A DNA stretch of 64,000 nt from Maritimibacter dapengensis (lineage in GTDB: Bacteria > Pseudomonadota > Alphaproteobacteria > Rhodobacterales > Rhodobacteraceae), in assembly GCF_019218265.1 (NCBI RefSeq), contig NZ_JAHUZE010000003.1, positions 372,001 through 436,000 of the forward strand, in the 5' to 3' direction. The translations under genes were made by a program, and so were the position numbers. Positions 1 to 10,029 of the stretch are shown piece after piece. How positions within the stretch are numbered: the stretch's first letter is position 1; every line of letters begins with the position of its first letter. The notes under the pieces are model-generated. The model was given only the letters and a program-made list of their open reading frames with translations. It did no database searches and was not told where the DNA came from.

Positions 1-251
1 CGGATCTTTATCGCCTTACGCATACCGACGAAGTCGAGGAACTTGGCTTGATGGACGCGTTCGACACCGCAATCTGCCTCGTCGAGTGGCCCGACCGGCT
101 TGGCGATCTGGCGCCCTCGAATGCTCTCTCGCTCACCCTCGAACCGGAAGATGTCGACGTTTTTCCGGAAAGGCGCGTTATGACGCTCACATGGCAGGAT
201 CCGAAGTGGACGACAATCCTGGAAGCCGCTCTGAGAAAGGCCCACGCATGA
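1..251 (+). CDS. tsaE: tRNA threonylcarbamoyladenosine biosynthesis ATPase TsaE, C-terminal part (5' end outside window)
   Basis: The frame is open from base 3 and encodes DLYRL, then EELGL and a LVEWPDRLGDLAP segment, which is the typical C-terminal half of TsaE (YjeE). TsaE is the P-loop ATPase that works with TsaB and TsaD to make the t6A modification of ANN-decoding tRNAs. The Walker A part lies upstream of the window. The stop overlaps the next start as ATGA, so the gene is translationally coupled to amgK. The tsaE-amgK-murU-addB-addA order forms one plus-strand unit. Confidence 0.85.
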   Translation, partial: DLYRLTHTDEVEELGLMDAFDTAICLVEWPDRLGDLAPSNALSLTLEPEDVDVFPERRVMTLTWQDPKWTTILEAALRKAHA

Positions 252-1273
252 GCGGCCGGGGCACGATCATCACCGGCTTTCTGGAGCGAATTGGCTGGGG
301 CGACGCGACGCGGCATATGCTGGCCGGTGACGCATCGAACCGAAGATATGAGCGGCTCGATCTGCGTGGCCAACCCGCGGTGTTGATGGATGCCCCGACA
401 GACAAGAACGAGAGTGTAGGGCCATTTGTCGAACTTGCCCGGCATCTTTGCGGCATCGGATTGTCTGCGCCCCGCATTTTTGCAGAGGACCGTAAGAACG
501 GGCTTCTTCTGATCGAGGATCTTGGCGACGATCTTTTCTCATCCGTCCTGCGCCGGGACCCATTGGCAGAGCAGCCACTCTATCTTGCAGCCACCGATGC
601 CTTGATCGCGCTGCATAGCGCAAACCACCCAGAACACGCGCCGAATTATGGGCCCGCTAAGATGGTCGAGACCGCAGGGCTCGCGTCGGACTGGTACGCC
701 TATGGCGCGACCGGGCGGCGCTCTACGGCAGGAAAGGCGGCCATCGCAAATGCGCTCTCGAACGCGTTCGCTTGTCTGGCACCGTGGTCGCCTGTTCTCG
801 TCCTGCGTGACTATCATGCAGAGAACCTCATCTGGCTTCCGGATCGGGAACCTTCTCATGCGAAAGTCGGGCTTCTCGATTTCCAGGATGCGGGTTTGGG
901 ACACCCAGCATATGATCTCATGTCGCTGGCCCATGACGTACGCCGCGAAGTGGCACCGGAGACCCGCGCCGCGATGATCCGTCGATATGCTGAAGCCCGA
1001 AACTTGGACCGTGTCGATTTCGAACAGGCCTGCGCCACGGTTTCGGCCCAGCGCAATCTTCGCATTCTTGGCGTCTTTGCCCGACTATCCATGCATTTCG
1101 GAAAGCCGCGATATGTCGACCTGATCCCGACGGTCTGGTCGAACCTGCTTGGCGATGTGTCGCACGAAAACCTGGCCGACCTGGACCGAACGGTGCGCAT
1201 GCACCTGCCAGAACCCACCGAAGCGATCCTAAACGAATTGAGAGCGAAATGCGCGACCGTCCCGACGCTGTGA
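248..1273 (+). CDS. amgK: Anomeric N-acetylmuramate/N-acetylglucosamine kinase AmgK (aminoglycoside phosphotransferase fold)
   Basis: The 341-residue product has the APH/choline-kinase fold. Visible are LIEDLGDDLF near residue 90, the catalytic-loop motif LRDYHAENLIW near residue 190 and the metal-binding GLLDFQDAG near residue 210. In species lacking the NagK/AnmK-type route, AmgK phosphorylates MurNAc at C1. MurU then makes UDP-MurNAc, which feeds recycled peptidoglycan back into cell-wall synthesis. The murU homologue follows directly and overlaps by 25 bp, which strongly supports this over a generic phosphotransferase. The start is the ATG in ATGA with tsaE; an open frame continues upstream but lies inside tsaE. 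Confidence 0.85.
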   Translation: MSGRGTIITGFLERIGWGDATRHMLAGDASNRRYERLDLRGQPAVLMDAPTDKNESVGPFVELARHLCGIGLSAPRIFAEDRKNGLLLIEDLGDDLFSSVLRRDPLAEQPLYLAATDALIALHSANHPEHAPNYGPAKMVETAGLASDWYAYGATGRRSTAGKAAIANALSNAFACLAPWSPVLVLRDYHAENLIWLPDREPSHAKVGLLDFQDAGLGHPAYDLMSLAHDVRREVAPETRAAMIRRYAEARNLDRVDFEQACATVSAQRNLRILGVFARLSMHFGKPRYVDLIPTVWSNLLGDVSHENLADLDRTVRMHLPEPTEAILNELRAKCATVPTL

Positions 1274-1944
1274 TGATTTTCGCCGCCGGTTTCGGAACGC
1301 GGATGGGGAGCCTGACGCAAGACCGGCCCAAACCGATGCTCGAGGTCGGCGGGCAACCGTTGATCGACCATGCGCTCGACCTCATCCGTGCAGCAGGGAT
1401 TAAGACCGTCGTAGCCAATCTCCACTTTAAACCCGATGTCCTTGCTGCGCACCTTGCCCCCAAGGGCGTGGCGCTGTCACTCGAACCCGAACGCATCCTT
1501 GAAACTGGCGGTGGCCTGCGGCAGGCAAGAACCCTTCTTGGCTCGGATCCGGTCTTCACCCTGAATTCCGACGCGGTCTGGACAGGCCAGAATCCACTGA
1601 CCCGTTTGGCGCAGGCCTGGAACCCACAAGAGATGGATGCGCTTCTCATGCTGCTCGAGCCGCAGGATGCGAATGGCCACACCGGGCCGGGGGATTTCCT
1701 GCGTGACGGCGACGGTCGCCTGTCGCGGGGACCCGGGCTTATCTATTCCGGTGCGCAGATCATCAAGACGGACGGGTTGGACGCGATCCGAGAGGACGTC
1801 TTCTCCCTGAACCTCTTGTGGGACCAGATGCTCACGCACGACCGCCTGTTCGGAATCGTGCATAAGGGTGGCTGGTGCGACGTCGGTCGACCGGAAGGGA
1901 TTGCGCTGGCAGAATCGCTCCTTCAATCTGCCGGAGATGTTTGA
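1249..1944 (+). CDS. murU: N-acetylmuramate alpha-1-phosphate uridylyltransferase MurU (nucleotidyltransferase)
   Basis: The 231-residue protein begins with the sugar-nucleotidyltransferase signature: FAAGFGTRMG at residues 10-19, then RPKPMLEVGG. It also carries NSDAVW near residue 105 and a C-terminal GGWCDVGRPEG. The family couples sugar 1-phosphates to UTP; beside amgK the expected substrate is MurNAc-1-phosphate. An alternative ATG lies at 1273, which would remove the overlap with amgK. The stop overlaps the addB start by 8 bp. Specificity is inferred from context. Confidence 0.83.
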   Translation: MRDRPDAVMIFAAGFGTRMGSLTQDRPKPMLEVGGQPLIDHALDLIRAAGIKTVVANLHFKPDVLAAHLAPKGVALSLEPERILETGGGLRQARTLLGSDPVFTLNSDAVWTGQNPLTRLAQAWNPQEMDALLMLLEPQDANGHTGPGDFLRDGDGRLSRGPGLIYSGAQIIKTDGLDAIREDVFSLNLLWDQMLTHDRLFGIVHKGGWCDVGRPEGIALAESLLQSAGDV

Positions 1945-4891
1945 CCCCAGCCCGATCCCCCGCGTGTTCGCTCAAGCACCCGGCGTTGACTTTCCCAAAG
2001 CTGTCGTCGATGGCCTGCGCAAGCGACTGTCGGATCAACCACCCGAAGCGATGTCCCGCGTCACGCTGTTTGTGAACACGACGCGGATGGCACGGCGTAT
2101 GGCTGCCCTCTTCGATGAGGGCGAAGCGAGTTTGTTGCCCCGGATCCGGCTCATAACGGATCTTGGTCAGGATGCGTCCATGGCCGACCTGCCGCCCGCA
2201 GTCTCACCGCTCAGACGTCGACTTGAAATTTCGGCGCTTGTCTCGCGGCTGCTCGAAAGTCAGCCCGACCTTGCCCCGCGCGCAGCGATCTATCCTCTGG
2301 CCGACAGCCTTGCGCGGCTCATGGACGAAATGCAGGGCGAGGGCGTCCACCCGTCGGATTTGAGAGAGCTCGACGTTTCGGGACATGCCGACCATTGGAG
2401 ACGGAGTCTGGCGTTCGTTCAGGTCGTCGAGCGCTTCTTCGGTGCGGACGGCGATGAGCCGCCGGATCTGGAGGCACGTCAGCGAATGGTGATCCAGCGG
2501 CTGGTCGACAATTGGGGCGAGACGCCGCCGACCAACCCGGTCATTGTTGCAGGTTCGACCGGATCCCGTGGCGCGACTCGCATGTTCATGGAGGCGGTCG
2601 CCATGCTGCCGCAGGGTGCTTTGATCCTGCCCGGCTTCGATTTCGATTTGCCGCGATCTGTCTGGAATTCGATGAAGACCACGCTTACCGCGTCCGATCA
2701 TCCGCAATTTCGTTACCGGTCGTTGATGGACGCGATCGGTCTGACACACAGCGACATTCGAACGTGGCATTCCGTCGACGCACCCGCGCCGCGTCGCAAC
2801 GCATTGGTGTCACTTGCCCTGCGCCCCGCACCGGTCACGGACCAATGGCAAGAGGAAGGGCCGGCATTCGAAGGCGTCGAACAGGCAACGAAGGGACTGA
2901 CCCTTATCGAGGCGCCATCGCCGCGTGCCGAAGCTGCATCCATCGCGCTGATCCTGAGGCAGGCCGCTGATGCAGGTCGGACGGCGGCCCTCATCACGCC
3001 GGATCGCGTTCTCACGCGACAAGTGACGGCCGCGCTCGATCGCTGGGGCATTCGACCCGACGATTCGGCTGGTCGCCCTCTCCCGTTGTCCGCTCCAGGC
3101 AGATTGCTGCGCCACGTTTCTGACATGCGGGGAAGAACCTTGTCAGGTGTCGATCTGCTGACCCTTCTCAAGCACCCCCTGACCCATTCGGGTGCAGACC
3201 GTGGCGATCACCTTCGTCTGACACGCGACCTCGAGCTTGAAGCGTTGCGCAAGAACATGCCCTTTCCAAATGAGCGAAACCTGTTCGATTGGGCAAAGCA
3301 CAAGGAGGATCGTGGGCCTTGGGTCAAATGGATCGTCTCTATTCTAGCTGAACTCGCCGATTCAAGCTCGGATGCCTTGACCGATCACGTCACACACGTG
3401 ATCGACATTGCCGAAAAGATCGCCGCTGGATCCGCGGCCAGTGGCAGCGGTGGATTGTGGGAGAGAGAAGCCGGGAGAGAGGCCGCACACATTTCGGGTG
3501 AATTGATGCGCGAGGCGGAACACGGTGGTGATATGTCGGTCGCGGACTTCCATAGCCTGTTCACCGGCGTTCTGAACCGAGGAGAAGTGCGCGACCCGAA
3601 TGAACCGCACCCTTTGATCCGAATTTGGGGGACACTGGAGGCCCGCGTTCAGGGGCTAGATCTCGCGATCCTCGCCAGCCTGAACGAAGGTGTCTGGCCC
3701 GAGAAACCTGGCGCAGACCCTTGGATGAACCGCGACATGAGGGACAAAGTCGGGCTCTTGCTCCCGGACCGGGAGATCGGCCTTTCCGCGCATGACTTCC
3801 AACAGGCCATCGGTGCGCCGGAAGTCGTCCTGACACGGGCGACCCGTGACGATGAAGCCGAAACCGTTCCGTCACGTTGGATGAATCGGATCACTTACCT
3901 TTTGCAGGGCATGTCGAACGAAGGCATGGCTGCGTTGCAGGGGATGCGTGATCGCGGAAACGCCTGGCTCACGCTCGCGCGGCGTCTGGATGCGCCGCAG
4001 GAACATGTGCATCGCAAGCCGCAAGCGAAGAGACCTGCACCAAGACCGCCTGTGGCTGATCGCCCGCCCGATCTGAGCTTCACCGAAGTCGCGAAGTTGA
4101 TCCGCGATCCATATGCGGTTTATGCAAGCCGGATTCTTTGTCTCAGGCCGCTTGACCCGTTGCATCAGGAGCCTGATGCCGCCCTGCGCGGAACTGCAAT
4201 TCACGATGCGCTGGAACGGTTCGTAAACGAACGGGTCGAAGGTGAAACGCCCGTCGAGCAGCGTTCGCGCCTATTGCAGACCGCGCGCGACGTATTCGAG
4301 GAAAAGGCACCCTGGCCTGCTGCGCGATTGATGTGGCTAGCGAAGCTCGAAAGGGCGGCCGACGCATTTCTGGCTGATGAGGCGACCCGCATGAACGCGG
4401 CGAGAACAATCTTCACGGAGCAGAAAGGGCGAGCACAGATCGGCCCGAACGGGTTCATCCTGCACGGGCGCGCGGACAGGATCGACCGGCTGAACGATGG
4501 AAGCCTTGCCATTTACGATTACAAGACCGGTTCGGTGCCGACAAAAAAGCAGCAGCTGGCCTACGACAAGCAGCTTCTGCTGGAAGCGATGGTCGCGCGG
4601 CACGGTGGTTTCGAAAACGTCGGTCGCGCCGCGACGTCCATGGTCGCCTATATCGGTCTGGGTTCTGACGCGAAAACCACCGAAGTTCCGGTCGACATTG
4701 ATACGCTGGATCGCATTGAAGAGGAATTTGTCTCTATCATTGCCGAATTTGGTGTTCGGAGCCGCGGATACGAGTCCCGCCGTGTCGTTTTCCGAAGCAG
4801 CGCCCAGTTCGCTGGCGACTTCGACCATCTCGCCAGGTTCGGGGAATGGGACCACAGCGACGCGGCGCACGCGGAGGATGTCGGGGGATGA
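1937..4891 (+). CDS. addB: Double-strand break repair protein AddB (helicase-nuclease subunit)
   Basis: The 984-residue protein matches the alphaproteobacterial AddB family: an inactive UvrD-like fold ending in a RecB-type nuclease domain. The nuclease motif is near the C-terminus as GRADRIDRL and IYDYKTG, which carry the metal-binding Asp and Lys. Together with AddA it resects double-strand breaks, as RecBCD does in enterobacteria. I start at the ATG at 1937 (MFDPSPIPRVF) because it overlaps the murU stop and begins the conserved region; the frame is also open upstream inside murU. It ends in an ATGA overlap with addA. Confidence 0.92.
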   Translation: MFDPSPIPRVFAQAPGVDFPKAVVDGLRKRLSDQPPEAMSRVTLFVNTTRMARRMAALFDEGEASLLPRIRLITDLGQDASMADLPPAVSPLRRRLEISALVSRLLESQPDLAPRAAIYPLADSLARLMDEMQGEGVHPSDLRELDVSGHADHWRRSLAFVQVVERFFGADGDEPPDLEARQRMVIQRLVDNWGETPPTNPVIVAGSTGSRGATRMFMEAVAMLPQGALILPGFDFDLPRSVWNSMKTTLTASDHPQFRYRSLMDAIGLTHSDIRTWHSVDAPAPRRNALVSLALRPAPVTDQWQEEGPAFEGVEQATKGLTLIEAPSPRAEAASIALILRQAADAGRTAALITPDRVLTRQVTAALDRWGIRPDDSAGRPLPLSAPGRLLRHVSDMRGRTLSGVDLLTLLKHPLTHSGADRGDHLRLTRDLELEALRKNMPFPNERNLFDWAKHKEDRGPWVKWIVSILAELADSSSDALTDHVTHVIDIAEKIAAGSAASGSGGLWEREAGREAAHISGELMREAEHGGDMSVADFHSLFTGVLNRGEVRDPNEPHPLIRIWGTLEARVQGLDLAILASLNEGVWPEKPGADPWMNRDMRDKVGLLLPDREIGLSAHDFQQAIGAPEVVLTRATRDDEAETVPSRWMNRITYLLQGMSNEGMAALQGMRDRGNAWLTLARRLDAPQEHVHRKPQAKRPAPRPPVADRPPDLSFTEVAKLIRDPYAVYASRILCLRPLDPLHQEPDAALRGTAIHDALERFVNERVEGETPVEQRSRLLQTARDVFEEKAPWPAARLMWLAKLERAADAFLADEATRMNAARTIFTEQKGRAQIGPNGFILHGRADRIDRLNDGSLAIYDYKTGSVPTKKQQLAYDKQLLLEAMVARHGGFENVGRAATSMVAYIGLGSDAKTTEVPVDIDTLDRIEEEFVSIIAEFGVRSRGYESRRVVFRSSAQFAGDFDHLARFGEWDHSDAAHAEDVGG

Positions 4892-7800
4892 AATTCGACG
4901 ATGCAACGCAGGCCCAGATTGACGCCGCGGATCCTGACACCAACACCTGGCTCTCGGCGAATGCAGGCTCGGGCAAGACCAAGGTATTGACCGACAGGGT
5001 CGCCCGGCTCCTCCTCTCAGGCGTCGTGCCACAAAATGTGCTCTGTCTCACCTACACCAAGGCTGCGGCCAGCGAGATGCAGAACAGATTGTTCAAACGC
5101 CTTGGCGAATGGGCGATGCTCGAAGATACGCGCCTCAGGACACAGTTGGCCGCGCTCGGTGTTTCCGGCGAACCGGACCTGAAGGAAGCACGACGCCTTT
5201 TTGCCAGAGCGGTCGAGACGCCCGGTGGGCTGAAAATCCAGACCATCCACGCTTTCTGTGCGTCGATCCTTCGCAGGTTTCCGATGGAAGCAGGGGTTAG
5301 CCCGGATTTCCAAGAGATGGACGAACGATCGGGCGTTCTTCTTCGAAACGAAGTGGTCGAAGAGATGGCGCTCGGTGGAGATCGTGAACGTGTCGAAGCG
5401 TTCTTGCGGCACTTTACGGGAGCGGAGCTGGATGCCTCCCTCGCCGAAGTCTCCTCAAACCGGCTCGCATTCGTTGATGAGGTTTCATACGAAACCGTGG
5501 CGGGATGGTTCGGGCTTGGCCCCAGGGACACGCAAGCCGAGTTGATCGCAGGCGTTTTCACGTCGGACGTAAAAACCCTGTTCGAACGCGCCGTGCCAAT
5601 TCTTTCAGGCTTGTCTTCGACCATGCAGTCACAGGCGGCGCTGCTTGCCGAGATCGACCTCGACGAGCCCGGTATCTCTGACTTGCAGTTACTGTTCGAC
5701 GCCGTGCTCATCAAGTCCGGCACACCTAAGAAGACGCTCCTCACCAAGGACGCGATTGCCAAGATGGGGGACGACGCGGAGCGCTACCGCGACCTTGCAG
5801 AAGATGCTGCCGACGCGTTCGACCGCTTGAAAACGTTGGGCGCAGCCGAGCGCACATTGGCGCTTCATCGATTCGCGCGTCGTTTCGTCCAGCTTGTGGA
5901 AAGCCGAAAGGCAGAACGCGGATGGCTCGACTTCGACGACCTCATTCAATTCACCGCGCGCCTGCTGACGCATTCCGACCTGGCCCAATGGGTGCTCTTC
6001 CGGTTGGACGGCGGCATCGACCACATTCTTGTCGACGAAAGTCAGGACACAAGCCCGGCCCAATGGCAAGTCATCGCACGCCTTGCCGAGGAATTCATGT
6101 CCGGTGAAGGCAGCCATGCGGGAAGGACCTGGTCGCTCTTCGTCGTGGGCGACCCGAAGCAATCCATCTACTCGTTCCAAGGCGCGGACCCGGCAGAGTT
6201 CCTGCGGATGAGGGACTGGTTCCGCGAAAAGCTTCTGGCAGTTCAAAGCCCGCTGAAGGAACTCCCCCTAAAGCATTCCTTCCGTTCATCGCCGGCGATC
6301 CTTTCCTTGGTGGATACGGCCTTGGAAGCGACGCCCGGGTTGGGTGACGCAAAACCGGATCATCTTGCCTTTTTTGGCGACAAGGCCGGGCGGGTCGACC
6401 TGTGGCCGTTCTTGGAGAAGACCGAAGAGCCGGAAGCGAAGCCGTGGCACGAACCGGTAGACGAGGCCGCCCCGACCGACCACAACGTCGTGCTGGCGAA
6501 AGCGGTGGCGGATGAAATCAGCCGGATGCTCGAGTTCGAACAGGTCCCCAAGGAAATCGGCTTTGCGCCAGTCACTCCCGGCGACATCATCGTTCTGGTG
6601 CAGCGCAGGTCGGAGCTGTTCCATCACATCATTCGAGCGTGCAAATCCCGGGGTATCGCTGTCGCCGGTGCAGACAGGTTGAAAATCGGTGGCGAGTTGG
6701 CCGTCAAGGATCTGACCGCGCTGTTGAATGTGCTTGCCACGCCGGAGGACGATCTTTCGCTCGCCGCGGTCTTGCGTTCGCCCCTGATAGGCTGGTCCGA
6801 AAACGAATTGTATCGACTTGCACGCGGTCGCAAGAGGTACCTTTTCCGGGCATTGCGGGACGCCGGGCCCTCGGCCGCCCTGAATATGCTCTCCGACCTG
6901 AGGGACAACGCGGATTATCTGCGACCCTATGACCTGATCGACCGGGTTCTGACGCGTCATGACGGTCGTCGGCTGCTTACGGGACGGCTTGGCGCGGAAG
7001 CGGAGGACGGGATAGACGCACTGCTGGCGCAGGCACTTGCCTACGAGCGAATGGAAGTGCCCTCATTGACTGGGTTTCTGACGTGGCTTGCGGCCGATGA
7101 CGTAGAGATCAAGAGACAGATGGACACGGATGCCAAAGAAGTTCGTGTCATGACAGTGCACGGTTCCAAGGGTTTGGAAGCGCCCGTCGTAATCCTGCCA
7201 GATACCGCCAAGCGCGATATTCGTGGCCGGGGCGAGATTTTTGACTTCGATGGGCATGCAGTCTGGAAGCCGAAGGCAGACGAAACGCCCCAGATCCTGT
7301 TGCCGGGACTGGATGCCGCCAAGGACCGCGAGCGCGAAGAGAGAGCGCGTCTGCTTTATGTCGCGATGACCCGTGCAGAAAGCTGGCTCATCGTGGCCGG
7401 GGCGGGAGACAATGGGAAAGAGGCCGAAGATTCCTGGCACGGCATTATCGGATCAGGGTTTGGAAAGCTGGAGCCAGAGGCGACCGAAACACCTTTGGGC
7501 ACCGGCCAACGATACAGCAGAGGGTCGTGGCCTGCACCGGAGCGCCACGACATTGTAGCGGATGCGGACCTCGTGACGGCCTTGCCCGATTGGCTGGAAC
7601 TGCCAGAGCAGGGACGGGCCAAACAGCCGAAGCCTCTGATCCCGTCACAACTGGGTGGTGACAAGGTCATTACAGGCGCTGGAGCGACTTTGGACGGTGA
7701 CGCCGCCATGAGACGAGGACGGCAGTTGCACAGATTGCTCGAGTTTCTGCCAAGCTACCCCACAAGCGAATGGGACCATCATGCATCCGCTTTGCTCGCT

Positions 7801-8232
7801 TTCGGCGAAGATGCGGCGCGGGAGGACGAGTTGGAAGATCTTATCCTCGAGGCGCGTTCCGTGCTGGAAGCCGAGCACCTATCACATCTGTTTGAGGACC
7901 GGACCTTGGCCGAAGTCGGAATTTCGGCGCCGGTCGATATTGCCGGACACACCCGCATGCATGGCGTGATTGACCGGCTGGTCATCGAGTCAGATCGCGT
8001 CATCGCCATAGATTTCAAGTCGAATCCGAACGTTCCCGAAAGAGCTGAAGACATCCCGGAGGGCATATTGCGACAACTCGGCGCTTACGAAGTTGCATTG
8101 GCGGCCTTGTATCCGGACCACGAAATCGTCTCGGCCGTCCTTTGGACAAAGACCGCGACGCTGATGCAGGTGCCCGAAGGGTTGGCCCTGCGCGCATTTG
8201 GTCGCCTTGACGCGGATGATGTCGCTACCTAG
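4888..8232 (+). CDS. addA: ATP-dependent helicase-nuclease AddA
   Basis: The 1114-residue UvrD/RecB-type superfamily 1 helicase has Walker A ANAGSGKT at residues 24-31, motif Ia YTKAAASEM, motif [14 protein letters not shown] near 375, [13 protein letters not shown] near 425, [15 protein letters not shown] near 755 and [10 protein letters not shown] near 825. A RecB-family nuclease domain ends the protein, with [10 protein letters not shown] and IDFKSNPN. The start is the ATG of ATGA with add[11 protein letters not shown] is a normal family N-terminus. It is the last member of the tsaE-addA unit, with trxA 35 bp downstream. Confidence 0.95.
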   Translation: MKFDDATQAQIDAADPDTNTWLSANAGSGKTKVLTDRVARLLLSGVVPQNVLCLTYTKAAASEMQNRLFKRLGEWAMLEDTRLRTQLAALGVSGEPDLKEARRLFARAVETPGGLKIQTIHAFCASILRRFPMEAGVSPDFQEMDERSGVLLRNEVVEEMALGGDRERVEAFLRHFTGAELDASLAEVSSNRLAFVDEVSYETVAGWFGLGPRDTQAELIAGVFTSDVKTLFERAVPILSGLSSTMQSQAALLAEIDLDEPGISDLQLLFDAVLIKSGTPKKTLLTKDAIAKMGDDAERYRDLAEDAADAFDRLKTLGAAERTLALHRFARRFVQLVESRKAERGWLDFDDLIQFTARLLTHSDLAQWVLFRLDGGIDHILVDESQDTSPAQWQVIARLAEEFMSGEGSHAGRTWSLFVVGDPKQSIYSFQGADPAEFLRMRDWFREKLLAVQSPLKELPLKHSFRSSPAILSLVDTALEATPGLGDAKPDHLAFFGDKAGRVDLWPFLEKTEEPEAKPWHEPVDEAAPTDHNVVLAKAVADEISRMLEFEQVPKEIGFAPVTPGDIIVLVQRRSELFHHIIRACKSRGIAVAGADRLKIGGELAVKDLTALLNVLATPEDDLSLAAVLRSPLIGWSENELYRLARGRKRYLFRALRDAGPSAALNMLSDLRDNADYLRPYDLIDRVLTRHDGRRLLTGRLGAEAEDGIDALLAQALAYERMEVPSLTGFLTWLAADDVEIKRQMDTDAKEVRVMTVHGSKGLEAPVVILPDTAKRDIRGRGEIFDFDGHAVWKPKADETPQILLPGLDAAKDREREERARLLYVAMTRAESWLIVAGAGDNGKEAEDSWHGIIGSGFGKLEPEATETPLGTGQRYSRGSWPAPERHDIVADADLVTALPDWLELPEQGRAKQPKPLIPSQLGGDKVITGAGATLDGDAAMRRGRQLHRLLEFLPSYPTSEWDHHASALLAFGEDAAREDELEDLILEARSVLEAEHLSHLFEDRTLAEVGISAPVDIAGHTRMHGVIDRLVIESDRVIAIDFKSNPNVPERAEDIPEGILRQLGAYEVALAALYPDHEIVSAVLWTKTATLMQVPEGLALRAFGRLDADDVAT

Positions 8233-8267
8233 TTTCCTCATCAGCTATCATTCAAGGAGAACTCCTC

Positions 8268-8588
8268 ATGTCGACCGTCGCTGTCACCGACGACACTTTC
8301 GAAGCGGAAGTGCTTAAATCCGATGTCCCCGTCGTGGTGGACTTCTGGGCAGAGTGGTGCGGCCCGTGTAAGATGATCGGACCCGCTCTGGAAGAACTGT
8401 CTGCCGAATACGGTGACAAGGTGAAGATCGCCAAGGTCAACGTGGACGAGAACCCGAATTCGCCGGCGCAGCTTGGCGTTCGTGGCATCCCGGCGCTGTT
8501 CATGTTCAAGGACGGTCAGCCGATCTCGAACAAGGTGGGCGCGGCCCCGAAAGCGGCGCTGCAAAGCTGGATCGACGAATCGATCTGA
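8268..8588 (+). CDS. trxA: Thioredoxin TrxA
   Basis: The 106-residue protein has the thioredoxin fold with active site WCGPCK (Cys31 and Cys34), the FWAEW lead-in and the conserved cis-Pro in GIPALF. It is a cytoplasmic dithiol reductant for ribonucleotide reductase, PAPS reductase and others. An AAGGAG Shine-Dalgarno precedes the ATG at a normal distance. It lies 35 bp after addA and is followed by a strong intrinsic terminator, so it may be cotranscribed with addA or have its own promoter. Confidence 0.97.
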   Translation: MSTVAVTDDTFEAEVLKSDVPVVVDFWAEWCGPCKMIGPALEELSAEYGDKVKIAKVNVDENPNSPAQLGVRGIPALFMFKDGQPISNKVGAAPKAALQSWIDESI

Positions 8589-8611
8589 CGCTTATCCTGC
8601 AGGATCAACTT

Positions 8612-8646
8612 GAACGCCCGGACCGATTGGCCCGGGCGTTTTTCTT
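8612..8646 (+). terminator. Intrinsic terminator after trxA
   Basis: A G+C-rich hairpin with AACGCCCGG and CCGGGCGTT arms around an 8-10 base loop is followed by a T-rich tract. It lies 24 bp after the trxA stop. Confidence 0.85.
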
Positions 8647-8664
8647 TGCGTCATTCTGATGCGC

Positions 8665-8694
8665 AAAAAGAAACCCCGGCCGATTGGCCGGGGT
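8665..8694 (-). terminator. Intrinsic terminator of the first microprotein gene
   Basis: The arms ACCCCGGCC and GGCCGGGGT enclose a 4-base loop. On the minus strand the hairpin is followed by a run of T (AAAAAGAAA on the plus strand). It lies 35 bp past the stop of the 68-residue gene and faces the trxA terminator. Confidence 0.85.
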
Positions 8695-8729
8695 CTCCGA
8701 TCGAACCGGGGTGGCCCCGGAAGCGATCC

Positions 8730-8936
8730 TTAGCAGATGGTGGTGTTCACCGCGCAGAACACGCCCACGCCCACGAGAGCGAGGAAGATCAGCGGAACGA
8801 TGATGCCGGCGTTCGACGACGACGACGACTGTTCCACGATGATTTCCGGCTCGACGATCGGGTCGACGAGTGCACCAGCCTGAGCGGCAGTGGCGGCGAG
8901 AGCTGCAACGGCAGCAACGATCATGACTTTTTTCAT
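8730..8936 (-). CDS. Secreted/membrane-anchored microprotein, tandem copy 1 (function unknown)
   Basis: The 68-residue product begins MKKVMIVAA and has a clear Sec signal peptide ending near AAQA. A short acidic, proline-containing stretch (DPIVEPEIIVEQ), a run of five serines and a hydrophobic segment IIVPLIFLALVGVGVF follow, and the tail is CAVNTTIC with two cysteines. A small protein anchored by a C-terminal helix is the simplest reading. Copy 2 at 9093-9299 differs at a single residue (Ile6/Leu6). It has its own Shine-Dalgarno-like GAGAACC and its own terminator. I do not recognise a function. Confidence 0.8.
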   Translation of the reverse strand: MKKVMIVAAVAALAATAAQAGALVDPIVEPEIIVEQSSSSSNAGIIVPLIFLALVGVGVFCAVNTTIC

Positions 8937-9025
8937 TTCGGTTCTCCAATGTCCCCCCGGATTATCCGGGAATGTTTCGGTTGCGCTTGGATAAGACCGA
9001 GAAAATCAGGAATTTTAGGGATTTG

Positions 9026-9057
9026 CAAAAGAAAAGACCCCGCCTGACGGCGGGGTC
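9026..9057 (-). terminator. Intrinsic terminator of the second microprotein gene
   Basis: A perfect 9-bp stem (GACCCCGCC with GGCGGGGTC) and 4-base loop are followed on the minus strand by TTTTCTTTT. It separates the two tandem copies, so each is probably transcribed as its own short mRNA. Confidence 0.88.
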
Positions 9058-9092
9058 CCGGAATTTTTCGGAACTGTGTCCGAAAAGAAACC

Positions 9093-9299
9093 TTAGCAGA
9101 TGGTGGTGTTCACTGCGCAGAACACGCCCACGCCCACGAGGGCGAGGAAGATCAGCGGAACGATGATGCCGGCGTTCGAGGACGACGACGACTGTTCCAC
9201 GATGATTTCCGGCTCGACGATCGGGTCGACCAGGGCACCGGCTTGAGCGGCGGTAGCGGCGAGAGCTGCAACGGCAGCAACCAGCATGACTTTTTTCAT
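9093..9299 (-). CDS. Secreted/membrane-anchored microprotein, tandem copy 2 (function unknown)
   Basis: The 68-residue product matches copy 1 except for Leu6. It has the same signal peptide, serine run, C-terminal hydrophobic helix and CAVNTTIC tail. I start at the MKKVM methionine; a second in-frame ATG lies 12 bp upstream (MEIE), but the GGAGATT Shine-Dalgarno fits the inner start and copy 1 lacks the extension. Roughly a dozen base differences separate the copies, nearly all synonymous, so both appear to be under protein-level selection. Confidence 0.8.
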   Translation of the reverse strand: MKKVMLVAAVAALAATAAQAGALVDPIVEPEIIVEQSSSSSNAGIIVPLIFLALVGVGVFCAVNTTIC

Positions 9300-9426
9300 T
9301 TCAATCTCCAATTGTCCTTCCGACGCCTACACGCCGGAACAAGGGTAGTTCTGTACCTCGTAGTTTCGCAGAAAACAGGAACACCGAAAAAATGCAACTG
9401 GTTTAGGGCGAAACAGGTCCGGGGTG

Positions 9427-10029
9427 TCAGATAAGCAACACCTGTGTTCCCACATTCGCGAGGGCAAAAAGCTGTGAGATATGCTCGTTGTAAAGGCCGA
9501 TACAGCCGTTCGACGAACGCCGCCCGATCTTGCGGGTGTCGTGGGTGCCGTGGATGCGATAATACGTCCAGCTGAGATAAAGTGCGTGCGAACCCAAGGG
9601 GTTATCCGGGCCAGGGCCGATGAACTCTGGCCATTCGGGATTGCGCTTGCGCATCGCCGGGGTCGGACGCCAGGACGGGCCTTCGACTTTTTGCACGACG
9701 CTGGTACGCCCCTTGCGGGTCAAATCCTCGGTCAGCGGGACCGAAGTCGGGTACAGCTTGTAGACCCCGTCATTGTTCCAATAGTGCAAGGCGCGCGAGG
9801 TGATATCGACCAGGATCGCGCCGTTGTCGAGATTGGAGAAATAGGGCCGCCAGTCGAGCGACCGGAAGCTGGAGATATTGCGCCGCACAACTTCGGACAG
9901 ATCGCGCTCGACCTCGGTCGAGTTTTCGGTCTGCGCGAGGGCCGGAGCGGCCGACGCCGTGCCGAGAGCGGCCACGCTGGATGCGAGAAACCCCCGGCGG
10001 CTGAATTTGTAGTCGAATGAGCCTGTCAT
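9427..10029 (-). CDS. L,D-transpeptidase (YkuD domain) with Tat signal
   Basis: The 200-residue protein has a twin-arginine signal (SRRGFLASSVAALG, residues 10-23) and a YkuD domain in the C-terminal half. The catalytic motif is IHGTHD, then RRSSNGCIGL with the nucleophilic Cys near residue 178. Such enzymes form 3-3 crosslinks in peptidoglycan or attach proteins to it in the periplasm. It is minus strand with 171 bp of noncoding DNA before the divergent CAP-domain gene. A second YkuD-type protein lies 0.8 kb away. Confidence 0.9.
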   Translation of the reverse strand: MTGSFDYKFSRRGFLASSVAALGTASAAPALAQTENSTEVERDLSEVVRRNISSFRSLDWRPYFSNLDNGAILVDITSRALHYWNNDGVYKLYPTSVPLTEDLTRKGRTSVVQKVEGPSWRPTPAMRKRNPEWPEFIGPGPDNPLGSHALYLSWTYYRIHGTHDTRKIGRRSSNGCIGLYNEHISQLFALANVGTQVLLI

